A stretch of DNA of 64,000 nt from Pseudomonas maioricensis. Its GTDB lineage: Bacteria > Pseudomonadota > Gammaproteobacteria > Pseudomonadales > Pseudomonadaceae. The notes beneath the pieces were generated by a model. That model had not been told where the DNA came from, made no database searches, and saw nothing but the letters and a program-made list of their open reading frames with translations. Below are positions 1-8,646 of the stretch, one piece after another. Position numbers and translations under genes: made by a program. Position 1 is the stretch's first letter. Each line of letters starts with the position of its first letter. The DNA lies in assembly GCF_022790535.1 (NCBI RefSeq), contig NZ_LOHG01000001.1, positions 32,888 through 96,887 of the forward strand, written 5' to 3'.

Positions 1-925
1 CAGCCTTGAACTGACCCCAGCTCGCAACTTCCTCGGAAGGCGCGACTTTCGGGTTGGCCGGAAACTCTTGATTAGTACCCGCGAAGATCGCTTGTGCTTC
101 CGGACCAGTCATCCACTCGACCATGGCCTTGGCAGCTTCCGGGTGAGGGGCGTATTTGGTCAGGCCGATACCGGACAGATTGACGTGCACGCCACGGTCC
201 GACTGATTCGGCCAGAACAGCTTCACTGCCAGATCAGGGTTTTCCTTGTGCAGGCGGCCGTAGTAGTAGGTGTTGACGATGCCGACATCGCATTGCCCGG
301 CATTGATCGCTTCCAGCACGGCGATGTCGTCGGAGAATACGTCGGTGGACAGGTTGTTCACCCAGCCCTTGAGGATCTTCTCGGAGGCCTCGGCGCCGTG
401 GGTTTCGATCAGGGTTGCGGTCAGCGACTGGTTGTAAACCTTTTTGCCGGTACGCAGGCACAGGCGACCTTCCCAGTCCTTACCTGCCAGAGCTTCGTAG
501 GTGGTCAGCTCTTGGGGTTTAACACGATCAGTCGAATAGGCGATGGTCCGGGCGCGCAGGCTCAGGCCGGTCCAGCTATGAGTCGAGGAGCGATATTGCG
601 CAGGAATATTGGCGTCGATCACCGGTGAGGTGAATGGCTGCAAAATGCCCATCTGTTCGGCTTGCCAGAGGTTGCCCGCATCGACGGTGAGCAGCAGATC
701 GGCTGTGGCGTTCTCGCCCTCGGCCTTGATGCGCTGCATCAACGGTGCTTCCTTGTCGGTGATGAACTTGACCTTCACGCCGGTCTTGGCGGTGTACGCA
801 TCAAATACCGGTTTGATCAGTTCATCGATTCGTGAGGAGTAAACCACTACCTCGTCGGCAGCCTGGGCTGTGCTGCCAAGCACTGTCAGTGTCAAAGCAG
901 CCAGAAGACGCTTGCTCGCCTGCAT
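1..925 (-). CDS. Fe(3+) ABC transporter substrate-binding protein (3' end outside window)
   Basis: This is the N-terminal 308 codons of a periplasmic iron-binding protein of the FbpA/FutA/SfuA type; the gene runs off the left edge. The ATG at 925 is followed by a typical signal peptide (basic N-terminus, hydrophobic core, cleavage near residue 22 after AQA). The mature start reads [18 protein letters not shown], which is the usual beginning of this family, and later segments such as the stretch [11 protein letters not shown] carry the tyrosine-rich iron-binding region. Such proteins deliver ferric iron to an inner-membrane permease and ATPase, neither of which is in view. No convincing Fur box was seen upstream. 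Family assignment is firm; the exact ligand is inferred. Confidence 0.88.
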   Translation of the reverse strand, partial: MQASKRLLAALTLTVLGSTAQAADEVVVYSSRIDELIKPVFDAYTAKTGVKVKFITDKEAPLMQRIKAEGENATADLLLTVDAGNLWQAEQMGILQPFTSPVIDANIPAQYRSSTHSWTGLSLRARTIAYSTDRVKPQELTTYEALAGKDWEGRLCLRTGKKVYNQSLTATLIETHGAEASEKILKGWVNNLSTDVFSDDIAVLEAINAGQCDVGIVNTYYYGRLHKENPDLAVKLFWPNQSDRGVHVNLSGIGLTKYAPHPEAAKAMVEWMTGPEAQAIFAGTNQEFPANPKVAPSEEVASWGQFKA

Positions 926-1027
926 GGAAGGGTCTCGCAATCTCAAAAATGAGGCGAAATGGTAGTTAATCCCATTTGCCACGTCTGGATAGACGCGTAA
1001 CAGAATGTTGCGAAATTGTGCCTCAGT

Positions 1028-1120
1028 CTTGTGGGAGCCGGGCTTGCCCGCGATGTACGATGACGCGATATGTCTGCTGCACCGAGGTGTTTGTATCGCG
1101 TGCAAGCCCGGCTCCCACAG
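1028..1120. repeat. REP pair, family B
   Basis: Two inverted arms (1030-1053 and 1096-1120) related to GAGCGGTGCTTGCCCGCG flank a short unpaired spacer. It lies between the iron-binding protein promoter and the 3' end of ubiI, 12 bases from the ubiI stop codon. Confidence 0.85.
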
Positions 1121-1132
1121 GTCTGTTGCGGT

Positions 1133-2353
1133 CTACAGCCGAGCCAACTCCGGCAAGTCCCCACTCAACCCCAGAGCCTGTCGCACGAATGTCGCTTTGG
1201 CTTCAGGGACCTGATTAACCATTTTCAGACCTGTGTTGCGCAACCAGCGTAATGGCAGTTGATCTGCCTGGAACAAGCGCTCAAAGCCTTCCATAGCGGC
1301 CATCAGAGCCAGGTTGTGGGGCATGCGCCTACGCTCAAAGCGGCTCAGCACACGCACATCGGCCAGACGTTCGCCGCGCTCGCTGGCATGCAATAACACT
1401 TCGGCCAGCACTGCGGCGTCGAGGAAGCCCAGGTTTACGCCCTGGCCTGCCAGTGGGTGGATGGTGTGTGCGGCGTCGCCGATCAAGGCCAGGCCTTCAG
1501 CGACATAACGCTTGGCGTGGCGCTGGCGCAATGGCACGCACACGCGAGGGTCTGCGGCCACAACTGAACCCAGACGCCCCTCGAAGGCCTGTTCAAGCTC
1601 ACGGCAGAAGGTTTCATCATCAAGGGCTGTCAGTCGTTCTGCTTCTTTTGGAGTCACCGACCAGACAATGGAGCACCAATGCTCGCCTTCACGCTGCAAC
1701 GGTAAAAATGCCAGCGGACCATTATCGGTAAAACGTTGCCATGCAGTTTTGCGGTGCGAGTTGCTGGTCCGTACGCTCGTCACGATAGCGTGATGCTGGT
1801 AGTCCCACTCACGGGTTTGAGTCCCGGTCAGGCGTCGGACAGCCGAGTTGGCGCCGTCAGCGGCAATGACCAGCGGTGCCCGTAGCAGGCGACCGTCAGC
1901 CAGTGTCAGCAACCAATCGTCGCCAGAGCGTCTCATTTGCTCCAGCCGCGCGTTGGCCAGCAGGCCGATATCGCAATCATGCAGACGGTCCAGCAAGGCG
2001 TCTTGAACAACACGGTTTTCAACGATATGGCCGAGTACGTCGGCATGCACGCTGGCAGCCGAGAAATGAATCTGCCCGGTGCCGCTGCCATCCCAGACCT
2101 GCATTTCGCCGTAGGGGCTGGTGCGACGCCCGGCGATGCCTTCCCACGCGCCCAAGCGTTGCAGGATCCGCTGGCTGGCGGAAGACAACGCGCTGACCCG
2201 AGGTTCGAACATGGCCTGGGAGTCGAACGGCTTGACGCTCAGCGGGCCGCCATCGACCACGACAATGTTCAAGCCGCTGCCTTGAAGTGCAAGCGCCAGG
2301 GCGCTGCCGACCATTCCGGCTCCGACAATCAGCAGATCTGCGCGGATTTCCAT
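1133..2353 (-). CDS. ubiI: FAD-dependent ubiquinone-biosynthesis hydroxylase (UbiI/VisC position)
   Basis: This is a 406-residue flavoprotein monooxygenase of the UbiH/UbiF/COQ6 family that hydroxylates the ring of a polyprenyl-phenol intermediate in ubiquinone synthesis at the inner membrane. The FAD-binding GAGMVG motif is at residues 11-16, and the second FAD motif GDAAHTIHPLAGQG sits near residue 290. It follows ubiH by 52 bases in the pepP-ubiH order, the place held by ubiI (visC) in Enterobacteria, and it is probably in one transcript with them. Which ring position it hydroxylates cannot be read from sequence; Pseudomonas homologues are often labelled UbiF-like. The family call is firm and the symbol is based on position. 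Confidence 0.85.
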   Translation of the reverse strand: MEIRADLLIVGAGMVGSALALALQGSGLNIVVVDGGPLSVKPFDSQAMFEPRVSALSSASQRILQRLGAWEGIAGRRTSPYGEMQVWDGSGTGQIHFSAASVHADVLGHIVENRVVQDALLDRLHDCDIGLLANARLEQMRRSGDDWLLTLADGRLLRAPLVIAADGANSAVRRLTGTQTREWDYQHHAIVTSVRTSNSHRKTAWQRFTDNGPLAFLPLQREGEHWCSIVWSVTPKEAERLTALDDETFCRELEQAFEGRLGSVVAADPRVCVPLRQRHAKRYVAEGLALIGDAAHTIHPLAGQGVNLGFLDAAVLAEVLLHASERGERLADVRVLSRFERRRMPHNLALMAAMEGFERLFQADQLPLRWLRNTGLKMVNQVPEAKATFVRQALGLSGDLPELARL

Positions 2354-2405
2354 GCTTTAAATCGTTCCCGCTGTAGGCGTGAGCCGGTGGTTAAGAGACT
2401 GAAGA

Positions 2406-3593
2406 TCAAACATTGGGTCGGGTTCCCAGCCCCATTGCCTGCCGCGCAAACCAGCGCTTGGCCGGGGGCAACAAATCAAGACCGAGTAAGCCGAGGTTAC
2501 GCCCTGCCGCGATCAGCGGCTGGTTGCTGCCGAACAAGCGGGTGACCTGATCTGAAAAACCGACCGTGAGTTGCTGGTCCAGACGCTGTTGTTCGCGATA
2601 GAGCTGCAACGTCGACAGGTCGCCGGGCAGCGTGCCGCTGGTCAGTAACGTCTGCGCCAACGCATGGGCATCCCGTAGCGACAGGTTGAAACCCTGCCCG
2701 GCAATCGGGTGCAGGCTGTGCGCTGCGTTACCCAGTACGACCAGATGTGAGCGGACTTGTTCTTCGGCTTCGATGAGATTCAGCGGATAGACATGCCTCG
2801 CCCCGACTTGCTGCAGCGTACCGAGGCGATAGCCGAATACAGTCTGCAGTTCGTTGAGGAAGCTGCGGTCGTCCAGTTCGAGCAAGCGCTGAGTGTCGGC
2901 CCCCGTGCGGGTCCAGACCAACGCACAGCGATTTTCCGGCAGCGGCAACAGGGCCATCGGGCCTTCATCGGTGAAACGCTCGAATGCCTGGCCGCAATGG
3001 GCTTCGCTCGGGGTGATATTGGCGATCAGTGCGCTCTGATTATAGGGGCGCTGACGAACGCCTATGCCCAACTGTTCGCGCAGACTTGAGCGGCCGCCGT
3101 CAGCCAGAACCGCCAGATCGCATTCCAGCTCGGTTTCGTCGTCAAGCAGCAGACGATAGCCATTGGGCAACGCCTGCATGTGTTTGACTTCAGCCGGAAC
3201 CCTCCAGCTGACCACGTCCTTGTCCAGGCCTTGCCAGAGGCACTGGCCCAGCCAGGCGTTTTCTACCACGTAGCCGAGGGCGGGCACGCCTTCTTCCATT
3301 GCCGATAAGCGCGCAGAGCCGAACCGACCGCGATCTGACACTTGAATTTGCAGAATAGGCTCGGCGCGGCGGGCGATGGCTTGCCACAGCCCGAGACGCT
3401 CATAAATTTGTCGAGCGCCGAACGACAGCGCCGAAGAGCGAGCGTCATAGCTAGGCTGATAGGTATCGCCTGGTGCGAACTGCTCGATCAACACGATCTT
3501 CCAGCCTCGCTCTTTGGCACCGGCCTGCAACGCCATGGCGAGGCTTGCACCGACCAGGCCGCCGCCCACGATTGCCAGATTGAAACGGCTCAT
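2406..3593 (-). CDS. ubiH: 2-octaprenyl-6-methoxyphenol hydroxylase UbiH
   Basis: A 395-residue FAD monooxygenase of ubiquinone biosynthesis. The Rossmann motif GGGLVG is near the N-terminus (residues 10-15), a DG motif appears in the middle (LADGGRSSLREQLG), and the C-terminal FAD motif reads GNAAHSLHPIAGQGFNL. The GNAA form instead of GDAA is a UbiH hallmark and separates it from the neighbouring paralogue, which has GDAAH. Its start codon overlaps the pepP stop (ATGA), so the two are translationally coupled. UbiH acts with other Ubi proteins in a soluble or membrane-associated assembly. Assignment rests on family motifs plus the conserved pepP-ubiH-ubiI order. Confidence 0.92.
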   Translation of the reverse strand: MSRFNLAIVGGGLVGASLAMALQAGAKERGWKIVLIEQFAPGDTYQPSYDARSSALSFGARQIYERLGLWQAIARRAEPILQIQVSDRGRFGSARLSAMEEGVPALGYVVENAWLGQCLWQGLDKDVVSWRVPAEVKHMQALPNGYRLLLDDETELECDLAVLADGGRSSLREQLGIGVRQRPYNQSALIANITPSEAHCGQAFERFTDEGPMALLPLPENRCALVWTRTGADTQRLLELDDRSFLNELQTVFGYRLGTLQQVGARHVYPLNLIEAEEQVRSHLVVLGNAAHSLHPIAGQGFNLSLRDAHALAQTLLTSGTLPGDLSTLQLYREQQRLDQQLTVGFSDQVTRLFGSNQPLIAAGRNLGLLGLDLLPPAKRWFARQAMGLGTRPNV

Positions 3594-4933
3594 GCTGCGA
3601 ATTCCGGTTGGTTGCGGGCGGCGGCCATCAACGCCTCGATTTCTGCGACAGACTTGGGCACGCCACCTGTAAGAATTTCACAGCCTTTTTTGGTCACCAC
3701 GACGTCATCCTCGATTCGCACACCGATACCTCGCCATTTTTTCGCGACCTGTTGGTTGTCCGGCGCAATATAAATACCCGGCTCGACCGTCAGGGTCATG
3801 CCGACTTCCAGTACCCGCCATTCGCCGCCGACCTTGTAGTCACCCACGTCATGCACGTCCATCCCTAACCAGTGTCCGGCCCGGTGCATGTAAAAAGCTT
3901 TGTACGCCTCGTCGGCGATCAGTTCGTCCACATCGCCTTGTAGCAAGCCCAGCTCCACCAGGCCTTCGGTAATAACCAGAACCGTCGCCTCGTGCGCCTG
4001 GTTCCAGTGCTTGTCCGGGCCAATGGCCGCAAAGGCTGCCTCCTGAGCCTTGAGCACCAGCTCATAGATAGCTTTCTGCTCAGGGGAGAATTTGCCGCTG
4101 ACCGGGAAGGTTCGTGAGATGTCACTGGCGTAGCAATCAATCTCACAGCCGGCGTCGATCATCACCAGGTCGCCATCCCTGAGCAGCGCATCGTTTTCCT
4201 GATAGTGCAGGATGCAGGCGTTTCGGCCCGAGGCAACGATGGAGCCATAAGCGGGCATCTTCGCGCCGCCTTTGCGGAACTCATAATCGAGCTCTGCCTC
4301 GATACTGAACTCATACAACCCCGGGCGGCACGCCTGCATGGCGCGCACGTGCGCACGGGCAGAAATTTGCGCAGCCTCGCGCATCACCTTTATTTCTGCC
4401 GCCGATTTATACAGGCGCATGTCGTGGAGCAAGTGATCCAGGGCAACGAATTCGTTCGGCGGCTGCGCGCCCAGATGAGCTTTGGAGCGGATGACATTGA
4501 TCCATTCCATCAGGTGCCGATCAAACTCTGCGTTACTGCCCATTGCCGAGTACACCCGGTCACGGCCTTCAATCAGGCCAGGCAGGATTTCGTCGATGTC
4601 ATTGATCGGGAAGGCGTCGTCGGCACCGAAGTCACGAATAGCGCCTTCCTGGCCAGCGCGCAGCCCATCCCAGAGTTCACGCTGAGGGTTACGCTCACGG
4701 CAGAACAGCACGTACTCGCCGTATTCACGGCCGGGGATCAACACCACCACTGCTTCGGGTTCGGGGAAGCCGCTCAGATACTGAAAGTCGCTGTCCTGAC
4801 GATAAACATGCTCGACATCGCGATTGCGGATCGCCACGGCAGCAGCGGGCAGGATGGCGATGCTGTTGGGTTCCATCTGCGCCATCAAGGCCTTGCGTCG
4901 ACGAGCGTATTCCGACTTCGGGATATGGATCAT
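3590..4933 (-). CDS. pepP: Xaa-Pro aminopeptidase P
   Basis: A 447-residue metalloaminopeptidase that removes N-terminal residues preceding proline. The pita-bread metal ligands are visible: Asp in MIDAGCEIDCYASDISRTFP, His in HRAGHWLGMDVHDVGDY, Glu in VEPGIYIAP and a second Glu in GIGVRIEDDVVVT. The N-terminal AMP_N domain covers about the first 140 residues. It is the first gene of the pepP-ubiH-ubiI run and ends in a 4-base overlap with ubiH. The length equals that of typical Pseudomonas PepP. The gene upstream, of the YgfB family, ends 78 bases away on the same strand and may be co-transcribed. Confidence 0.94.
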   Translation of the reverse strand: MIHIPKSEYARRRKALMAQMEPNSIAILPAAAVAIRNRDVEHVYRQDSDFQYLSGFPEPEAVVVLIPGREYGEYVLFCRERNPQRELWDGLRAGQEGAIRDFGADDAFPINDIDEILPGLIEGRDRVYSAMGSNAEFDRHLMEWINVIRSKAHLGAQPPNEFVALDHLLHDMRLYKSAAEIKVMREAAQISARAHVRAMQACRPGLYEFSIEAELDYEFRKGGAKMPAYGSIVASGRNACILHYQENDALLRDGDLVMIDAGCEIDCYASDISRTFPVSGKFSPEQKAIYELVLKAQEAAFAAIGPDKHWNQAHEATVLVITEGLVELGLLQGDVDELIADEAYKAFYMHRAGHWLGMDVHDVGDYKVGGEWRVLEVGMTLTVEPGIYIAPDNQQVAKKWRGIGVRIEDDVVVTKKGCEILTGGVPKSVAEIEALMAAARNQPEFAA

Positions 4934-5011
4934 AGGCAGGCGGATTCCCTTTGAGCGCTGCGGCCATCGTCGAAGATCATGGACGATGACCGCAAAAGCG
5001 GCGATGAAGGA

Positions 5012-5566
5012 TCAATGCAAGGAAGGCTTTGGCTCGGCAGCAACGGCTTTGTTGAACTCGGTGAACAGCAGCAACGGCGCGACGCGCAGGTATTCCATGA
5101 CTTCCATGTAGTCGCTCTCGCCGTCGTCGGACTCTTCCAGCGCATCCTGTACCTGAGCGATGGCAGCGAGATCCTGCAACACTTCCATGGCCTCGGCGCT
5201 CAACGCAGTGTCTCCCGCCGTCAGACCGAAGCCGGTCAGGAAGCCCTGGCACCATTGACCAAGCGCAATGGCACGTTCGCCCAGCGGTTCGTCGTCACTT
5301 GGGAGCAGCAACACGACAGTCATGTCGTCGCTGGTCAGCTCGCCTTTGACCATCTCTTGCAAACCGATCAACGCCTGACGGACATTGTCTTCGGGCGCGG
5401 ACTCGAGCAGCTCGGCCGCATCGTTCAACCAGTCCCCGGCGTCAAAGCCGGAACCGGCGCAACTGCGACCTAGCAACAGGCCATGCAGCTCGGCGGGAGA
5501 CACAGGGTGACCGCTGCTGCTGAGCAGGGTGGCGAAGGCTTTGTACGGGGAATTCTGAATAGGCAT
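5012..5566 (-). CDS. YgfB/YecA (UPF0149) family protein
   Basis: A 184-residue acidic protein of the UPF0149 family. It is all-helical in prediction, with the usual segments [10 protein letters not shown] near the N-terminus, the [11 protein letters not shown] stretch in the middle and the [13 protein letters not shown] end. Homologues always sit upstream of pepP-ubiH in gamma-proteobacteria, as here. In P. aeruginosa the orthologous ygfB position has been linked to repression of an amidase and beta-lactam tolerance; transfer of that role is inference. The ATG at 5566 follows a short leader shared divergently with the TIGR02449/zapA pair. Confidence 0.85.
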   Translation of the reverse strand: MPIQNSPYKAFATLLSSSGHPVSPAELHGLLLGRSCAGSGFDAGDWLNDAAELLESAPEDNVRQALIGLQEMVKGELTSDDMTVVLLLPSDDEPLGERAIALGQWCQGFLTGFGLTAGDTALSAEAMEVLQDLAAIAQVQDALEESDDGESDYMEVMEYLRVAPLLLFTEFNKAVAAEPKPSLH

Positions 5567-5726
5567 GGGTAGCTAGTCGCCAATCGGCTCAGTGTCTAGA
5601 ATGAAGGTCTGTATCCTAGACTATCCGGGCCACAAGATCATCTACGCGGCCTTAGGCGGCGCTTCAGAGGCCGTGGCGTAAAGCCAGCTCCTGTGCCACT
5701 CATCAGAAAGTATTCAGTGGGAAACA
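5567..5726. promoter_or_regulatory. Divergent promoter region, ygfB-like gene / zapA pair
   Basis: These 160 bases separate two divergent transcription units and must carry both promoters. I could not pick out -10/-35 pairs with certainty. No REP element lies here. Confidence 0.4.
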
Positions 5727-5936
5727 ATGGAAGACACCGACCTGCAAGCGCTGATGGCCCGACTGGAATTACTGATCACTCGTGTCGAGCAACTAAAACG
5801 CCAAAACGGACTCCTATTAGCTCAGGAAAAGTCGTGGCGCGAGGAACGCGCGCATTTGATTGAAAAAAACGAAATCGCCCGGCAAAAGGTCGAGACAATG
5901 ATTTCGCGCCTCAAGGCCCTGGAGCAAGACTCATGA
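5727..5936 (+). CDS. TIGR02449 family small coiled-coil protein (ZapB-like)
   Basis: A 69-residue protein that is almost entirely heptad-rich coiled coil (LMARLELLITRVEQLKRQ through to the end), matching the small family found immediately upstream of zapA in Pseudomonas. By size and shape it resembles ZapB, which bridges ZapA to the division apparatus, but sequence similarity cannot be tested here. Its stop overlaps the zapA start (ATGA), indicating coupled translation and probably a joint role at the Z-ring. The ATG at 5727 follows a GGGAAACA stretch that gives only a weak ribosome site. Confidence 0.82.
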   Translation: MEDTDLQALMARLELLITRVEQLKRQNGLLLAQEKSWREERAHLIEKNEIARQKVETMISRLKALEQDS

Positions 5937-6262
5937 GCAATGGCAACAGCGTCACCGTACAGATCCTCGACAAAGAATATTCGATCATCTGCCCTCAGGA
6001 GGAGCGCACCAATCTGGTCAGCGCCGCGCGTTACCTGGATGGCAAGATGCGTGAAATCCGCAGCAGCGGCAAAGTAATCGGTGCTGACCGGATCGCGGTG
6101 ATGGCGGCGTTGAACATTACTCATGATTTGCTGCATAAGCAGGATCTGCCAGACCTGCAGGCCAGTGGCTCGACCCGCGAACAGGTCCGCGACCTGCTCG
6201 ATCGCGTTGATCTGGTGCTCGCCACAGACTCCGATTTGCCTCCGGATGCGCCTCGGGGCTGA
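5933..6262 (+). CDS. zapA: Cell division protein ZapA
   Basis: A 109-residue FtsZ-ring stabiliser. The N-terminal domain (VTVQILDKEYSIICPQEERT) and following helix (LVSAARYLDGKMREIR) are typical, and the C-terminal part is a coiled coil with the MAALNITHDLL segment. ZapA tetramers crosslink FtsZ protofilaments at midcell. It overlaps the preceding small coiled-coil gene by four bases and is followed after 31 bases by the 6S RNA, the conserved zapA-ssrS-fthC arrangement of gamma-proteobacteria. Confidence 0.93.
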   Translation: MSNGNSVTVQILDKEYSIICPQEERTNLVSAARYLDGKMREIRSSGKVIGADRIAVMAALNITHDLLHKQDLPDLQASGSTREQVRDLLDRVDLVLATDSDLPPDAPRG

Positions 6263-6281
6263 ATTCTCCGGCTAGTTTCGG

Positions 6282-6287
6282 TATACT
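6282..6287 (+). promoter_or_regulatory. -10 element of the 6S RNA promoter
   Basis: TATACT lies 7 bases before the inferred 6S RNA start, an excellent sigma70 -10 match. The -35 region (around 6259-6264) overlaps the zapA stop codon and is a poor match. Confidence 0.7.
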
Positions 6288-6293
6288 TGCGCC

Positions 6294-6472
6294 CGCTCCC
6301 TGGAGTGCTTGCCAGTCGGTCATGTCCCTGAGCCGATACGCACAACCACGGGGGTTGCACGTTGGGGTTGGTGTGCATGTCCGCTCGACGGAAAGCCTTA
6401 AAACCTCCTGCAATCTCCACCTTGAACTTTCGGGTTCAAGGGCTACACCGACAGCGGTTCGTCGGGGAGTCT
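6294..6472 (+). ncRNA. ssrS: 6S RNA
   Basis: 6S RNA binds the sigma70 holoenzyme by mimicking an open promoter and tunes transcription in stationary phase. The stretch between zapA and fthC carries the recognisable Pseudomonas 6S blocks: the 5' CTCCCTGGAGTG, the central CACAACCACGGGGGTTGCAC with GTGTGCATGTCCGCTCGACG, and the 3' hairpin CTTGAACTTTCGGGTTCAAG followed by GGGAG, which pairs with the 5' CTCCC to close the terminal stem. Ends are estimated from that stem. Position and sequence both support the call. Processing of 6S and co-transcription with fthC are known in other gamma-proteobacteria. Confidence 0.92.
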
Positions 6473-6583
6473 CAATTTTGTTCGTTGCCGGTTTTGCCCG
6501 ACAACGATATCCGCGAGGTCGTCGCTCTGGCGTCCTCGGTTCTGGTTCAACCGTTATGGATCAGTCTGCATGTCCCGTCGCTC

Positions 6584-7186
6584 ATGACCAGTGAAGCTCC
6601 GCTGACACGCCAGCAATTGCGCCGCAAGTTACGTATGGCGCGTCGCGCCCTGAGCACCAGCCAGCAGCGTGAAGCGGCACGCGGCCTCTATCGTCAGTTA
6701 GTTCAGCACCCTCTGTTTCGTCGCGCGCGGCATATCTCGCTTTACCTCCCTATGGACGGTGAGATTGATCCGCGTCTATTACTGCGCGCGGCTCAAAAGC
6801 GCGGTAAAGCGACCTATCTTCCAGTACTCAGTGCGTGGCCCAGAACCAAAATGGTTTTCCAGCGGGTAAAGCCTGGAGAGAAATTCAAACCCAACCGCTT
6901 CCGCATTCCCGAACCGCGTATCAACCTGGCCCGACAGCGTAAAATCTGGGCGCTGGATCTGATCCTGATGCCACTGGTAGGTTTTGACGACGAGGGTGGA
7001 AGACTGGGGATGGGCGGAGGTTTTTATGACCGTAGCCTGGCCTATCGCTCCCGCAGAAAAACGTGGCTTAAACCAGCGCTGCTCGGGCTTGCTCATGAGT
7101 GTCAGAAGGTCGAGCGTCTGGCTCAGGCCAGTTGGGACGTGCCGCTGGACGGCACAGTGTCGGATCGCCGGTGGTACTTGGCGTAA
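6584..7186 (+). CDS. fthC: 5-formyltetrahydrofolate cyclo-ligase
   Basis: A 200-residue enzyme (also ygfA or MTHFS) that converts 5-formyl-THF and ATP to 5,10-methenyl-THF. The N-terminal basic segment LRRKLRMARRALS and the C-terminal substrate/nucleotide loop DDEGGRLGMGGGFYDRSLAY are the family signatures. The frame is open further upstream into 6S RNA, but the ATG at 6584 (MTSEAPLTRQQ) gives the normal family length, so I place the start there. The gene lies downstream of ssrS and may be read from the 6S promoter. Confidence 0.92.
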   Translation: MTSEAPLTRQQLRRKLRMARRALSTSQQREAARGLYRQLVQHPLFRRARHISLYLPMDGEIDPRLLLRAAQKRGKATYLPVLSAWPRTKMVFQRVKPGEKFKPNRFRIPEPRINLARQRKIWALDLILMPLVGFDDEGGRLGMGGGFYDRSLAYRSRRKTWLKPALLGLAHECQKVERLAQASWDVPLDGTVSDRRWYLA

Positions 7187-7205
7187 AACGCGGCGTTTAC
7201 GGCCC

Positions 7206-7293
7206 TGTAGGAGTGAGCTTGCTCGCGATTCGGTCTGCTAGCCGATGAATATCGCCTGCGTTGACGCTATCGCGAGCAAGCTCACTCCTACAG
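7206..7293. repeat. REP pair, family A
   Basis: Inverted arms built on GGAGTGAGCTTGCTCGCG at both ends with about 40 bases between. It lies between the convergent fthC and the 50-residue membrane protein gene, whose stop codon is 10 bases away. Confidence 0.9.
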
Positions 7294-7302
7294 GTGTGCA
7301 GC

Positions 7303-7455
7303 TCAATGCCGCGAAGGATACTTCTGCTGCTGTTGGGTGATTTCAACAGGGGCATCAGTTTTGCTGGACCACAAGCTTTGCGCGTAACCGGTAGTGACGA
7401 CACCCAAGCCGAACAAAATAACCAAAATCCAAAGTAAATCCGGCTTGCGTTTCAT
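7303..7455 (-). CDS. Small single-span membrane protein, unknown function (50 residues)
   Basis: A 50-codon frame starts at the ATG at 7455, preceded by TAAGGAGG at a spacing of 7 bases, which is a near-perfect Shine-Dalgarno sequence and strongly favours real translation. The product has a basic N-terminus (MKRKPD), one hydrophobic segment of about 17 residues (LLWILVILFGLGVVTTG) and a short polar tail rich in Gln ending in KYPSRH. This predicts a single inner-membrane helix with a periplasmic tail. I do not recognise a family. The 194 bases between its start and the EVE-domain gene hold its promoter and nothing else I could name. Confidence 0.72.
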   Translation of the reverse strand: MKRKPDLLWILVILFGLGVVTTGYAQSLWSSKTDAPVEITQQQQKYPSRH

Positions 7456-7649
7456 TGACTGCCCTCCTTAGGCAAATCAATACGATGTCAGCATCGGTTT
7501 TTGTATAGGCCGTGCAGCAGCGTGGAGCTTAAAATCCCGGCATTCTGCGACAACACGTGCGCACACGCAAACGTTGACGTCAGCCGACTGTCGGTTTGTC
7601 ATGAAACTGTCTGACAACTTGTCCGCGACACATTTCAGGAGCAACAAAA

Positions 7650-8099
7650 ATGGCCTACTGGCTGATGAAATCAGAGCCTGATGAGCTCTCTATCACTGAC
7701 CTTAAAAGGCTTGGCGAAGCCCGCTGGGATGGCGTTCGCAATTATCAGGCGCGTAACTTTCTTCGCGCCATGGCCGTAGGCGATGAATTCTTCTTCTACC
7801 ACTCCAGCTGCCCAGAGCCAGGCATTGCCGGTATCGCGCGCATCACGCAAGCGGCATATCCGGACCCGACGGCGCTGGATCCGCAAAGTCATTACTACGA
7901 TGCCAAAGCCAATGCGGACAAAAATCAATGGAGCGCCGTCGACGTAGGCTTTGTCGACGCCTTCCCGAAAGTGCTAAGCCTGAGTTATCTGAAGCAGCAA
8001 AGCGCGCTGGAGCAATTACCACTGGTACAGAAGGGTACTCGTTTGTCCGTAATGCCAGTGACCGCCGAACAATGGGCGGCGATCCTGGCACTGCGTTAA
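7650..8099 (+). CDS. EVE domain-containing protein
   Basis: A 149-residue protein made of one EVE domain (PUA-like fold), beginning MAYWLMKSEPDELSITDL, the invariant N-terminus of the family, with WDGVRNYQARNFLR and FFYHSS motifs following. EVE domains are thought to bind modified bases in DNA or RNA; the human homologue is THYN1. The gene stands alone, convergent with the FliL-like gene 3 bases downstream. A good ribosome site (AGGAG) precedes the ATG. Function in this position is not known. Confidence 0.9.
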   Translation: MAYWLMKSEPDELSITDLKRLGEARWDGVRNYQARNFLRAMAVGDEFFFYHSSCPEPGIAGIARITQAAYPDPTALDPQSHYYDAKANADKNQWSAVDVGFVDAFPKVLSLSYLKQQSALEQLPLVQKGTRLSVMPVTAEQWAAILALR

Positions 8100-8102
8100 C
8101 GT

Positions 8103-8513
8103 TTACTGAACGATGAAGTTGTTGAACAGCAAGTCTTCAACGATTGGCTTGCCTTCTTCGTCATTCATCACTTGCTGAACCTGCTTGAGCGCTTCCTGGC
8201 GCAACTTCTCTTTGGCCTCGGCGCTGCTCATGGTGTCGACGGTTTGCTGAGTGAACAGCGCAACTAGCTGGTTACGAATCAGCGGATCGTTACGTTTTAC
8301 TGCGGCCTGTGCTTCCGTGCCAGTCACACGCAAGGCGACATCGGCTTTGAAAACGCGCAGCTTCGGGCCGCCATCCAGTGCGTAATTGCCCACGAACGGT
8401 GGCGTCAGGGATACATAGGCAACCTTGGGCGCCTCGCCTTCTTTCGCTGCTTCTTCAGCCAGCGCCATGGTCGGCAACGTCAGGGCCAGTAACATCAAGA
8501 TCCACGCTTTCAC
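8103..8513 (-). CDS. FliL-like periplasmic/membrane protein
   Basis: A 136-residue protein with an N-terminal hydrophobic signal (cleavage likely after ALA at residue 19) followed by a FliL-type domain: YVSLTPPFVGNY, then VFKADVALRVTG and NDPLIRNQLVALFTQQT, ending in VEDLLFNNFIVQ. True FliL is a flagellar stator-associated protein, but this copy is away from any flagellar gene and seems to be secreted rather than anchored. Orthologues are common at this place in Pseudomonas chromosomes as flagellar basal body-associated FliL family. Its role is unknown. Confidence 0.8.
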   Translation of the reverse strand: MKAWILMLLALTLPTMALAEEAAKEGEAPKVAYVSLTPPFVGNYALDGGPKLRVFKADVALRVTGTEAQAAVKRNDPLIRNQLVALFTQQTVDTMSSAEAKEKLRQEALKQVQQVMNDEEGKPIVEDLLFNNFIVQ

Positions 8514-8646
8514 AGTCCACTCCTTTATCCGGTTTGCCGCCTAGCTTACTTGAGCTTATGCATGAGTATCAGGGCGGATCATGCTCATTGACCCGAAAAT
8601 CTACATACCTGAACGTATCGGCCACAAATCCAAAAGGAATAGTCCG

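Noticed and set aside
923..1027. Fur box upstream of the iron-binding protein
   Set aside because: The sequence has A+T-rich stretches but no acceptable match to the 19-base Fur consensus.
6362..6583. N-terminal extension of fthC into 6S RNA
   Set aside because: The extension would be coded by the 6S RNA sequence and has no homology to the enzyme family; the ATG at 6584 fits the family length.
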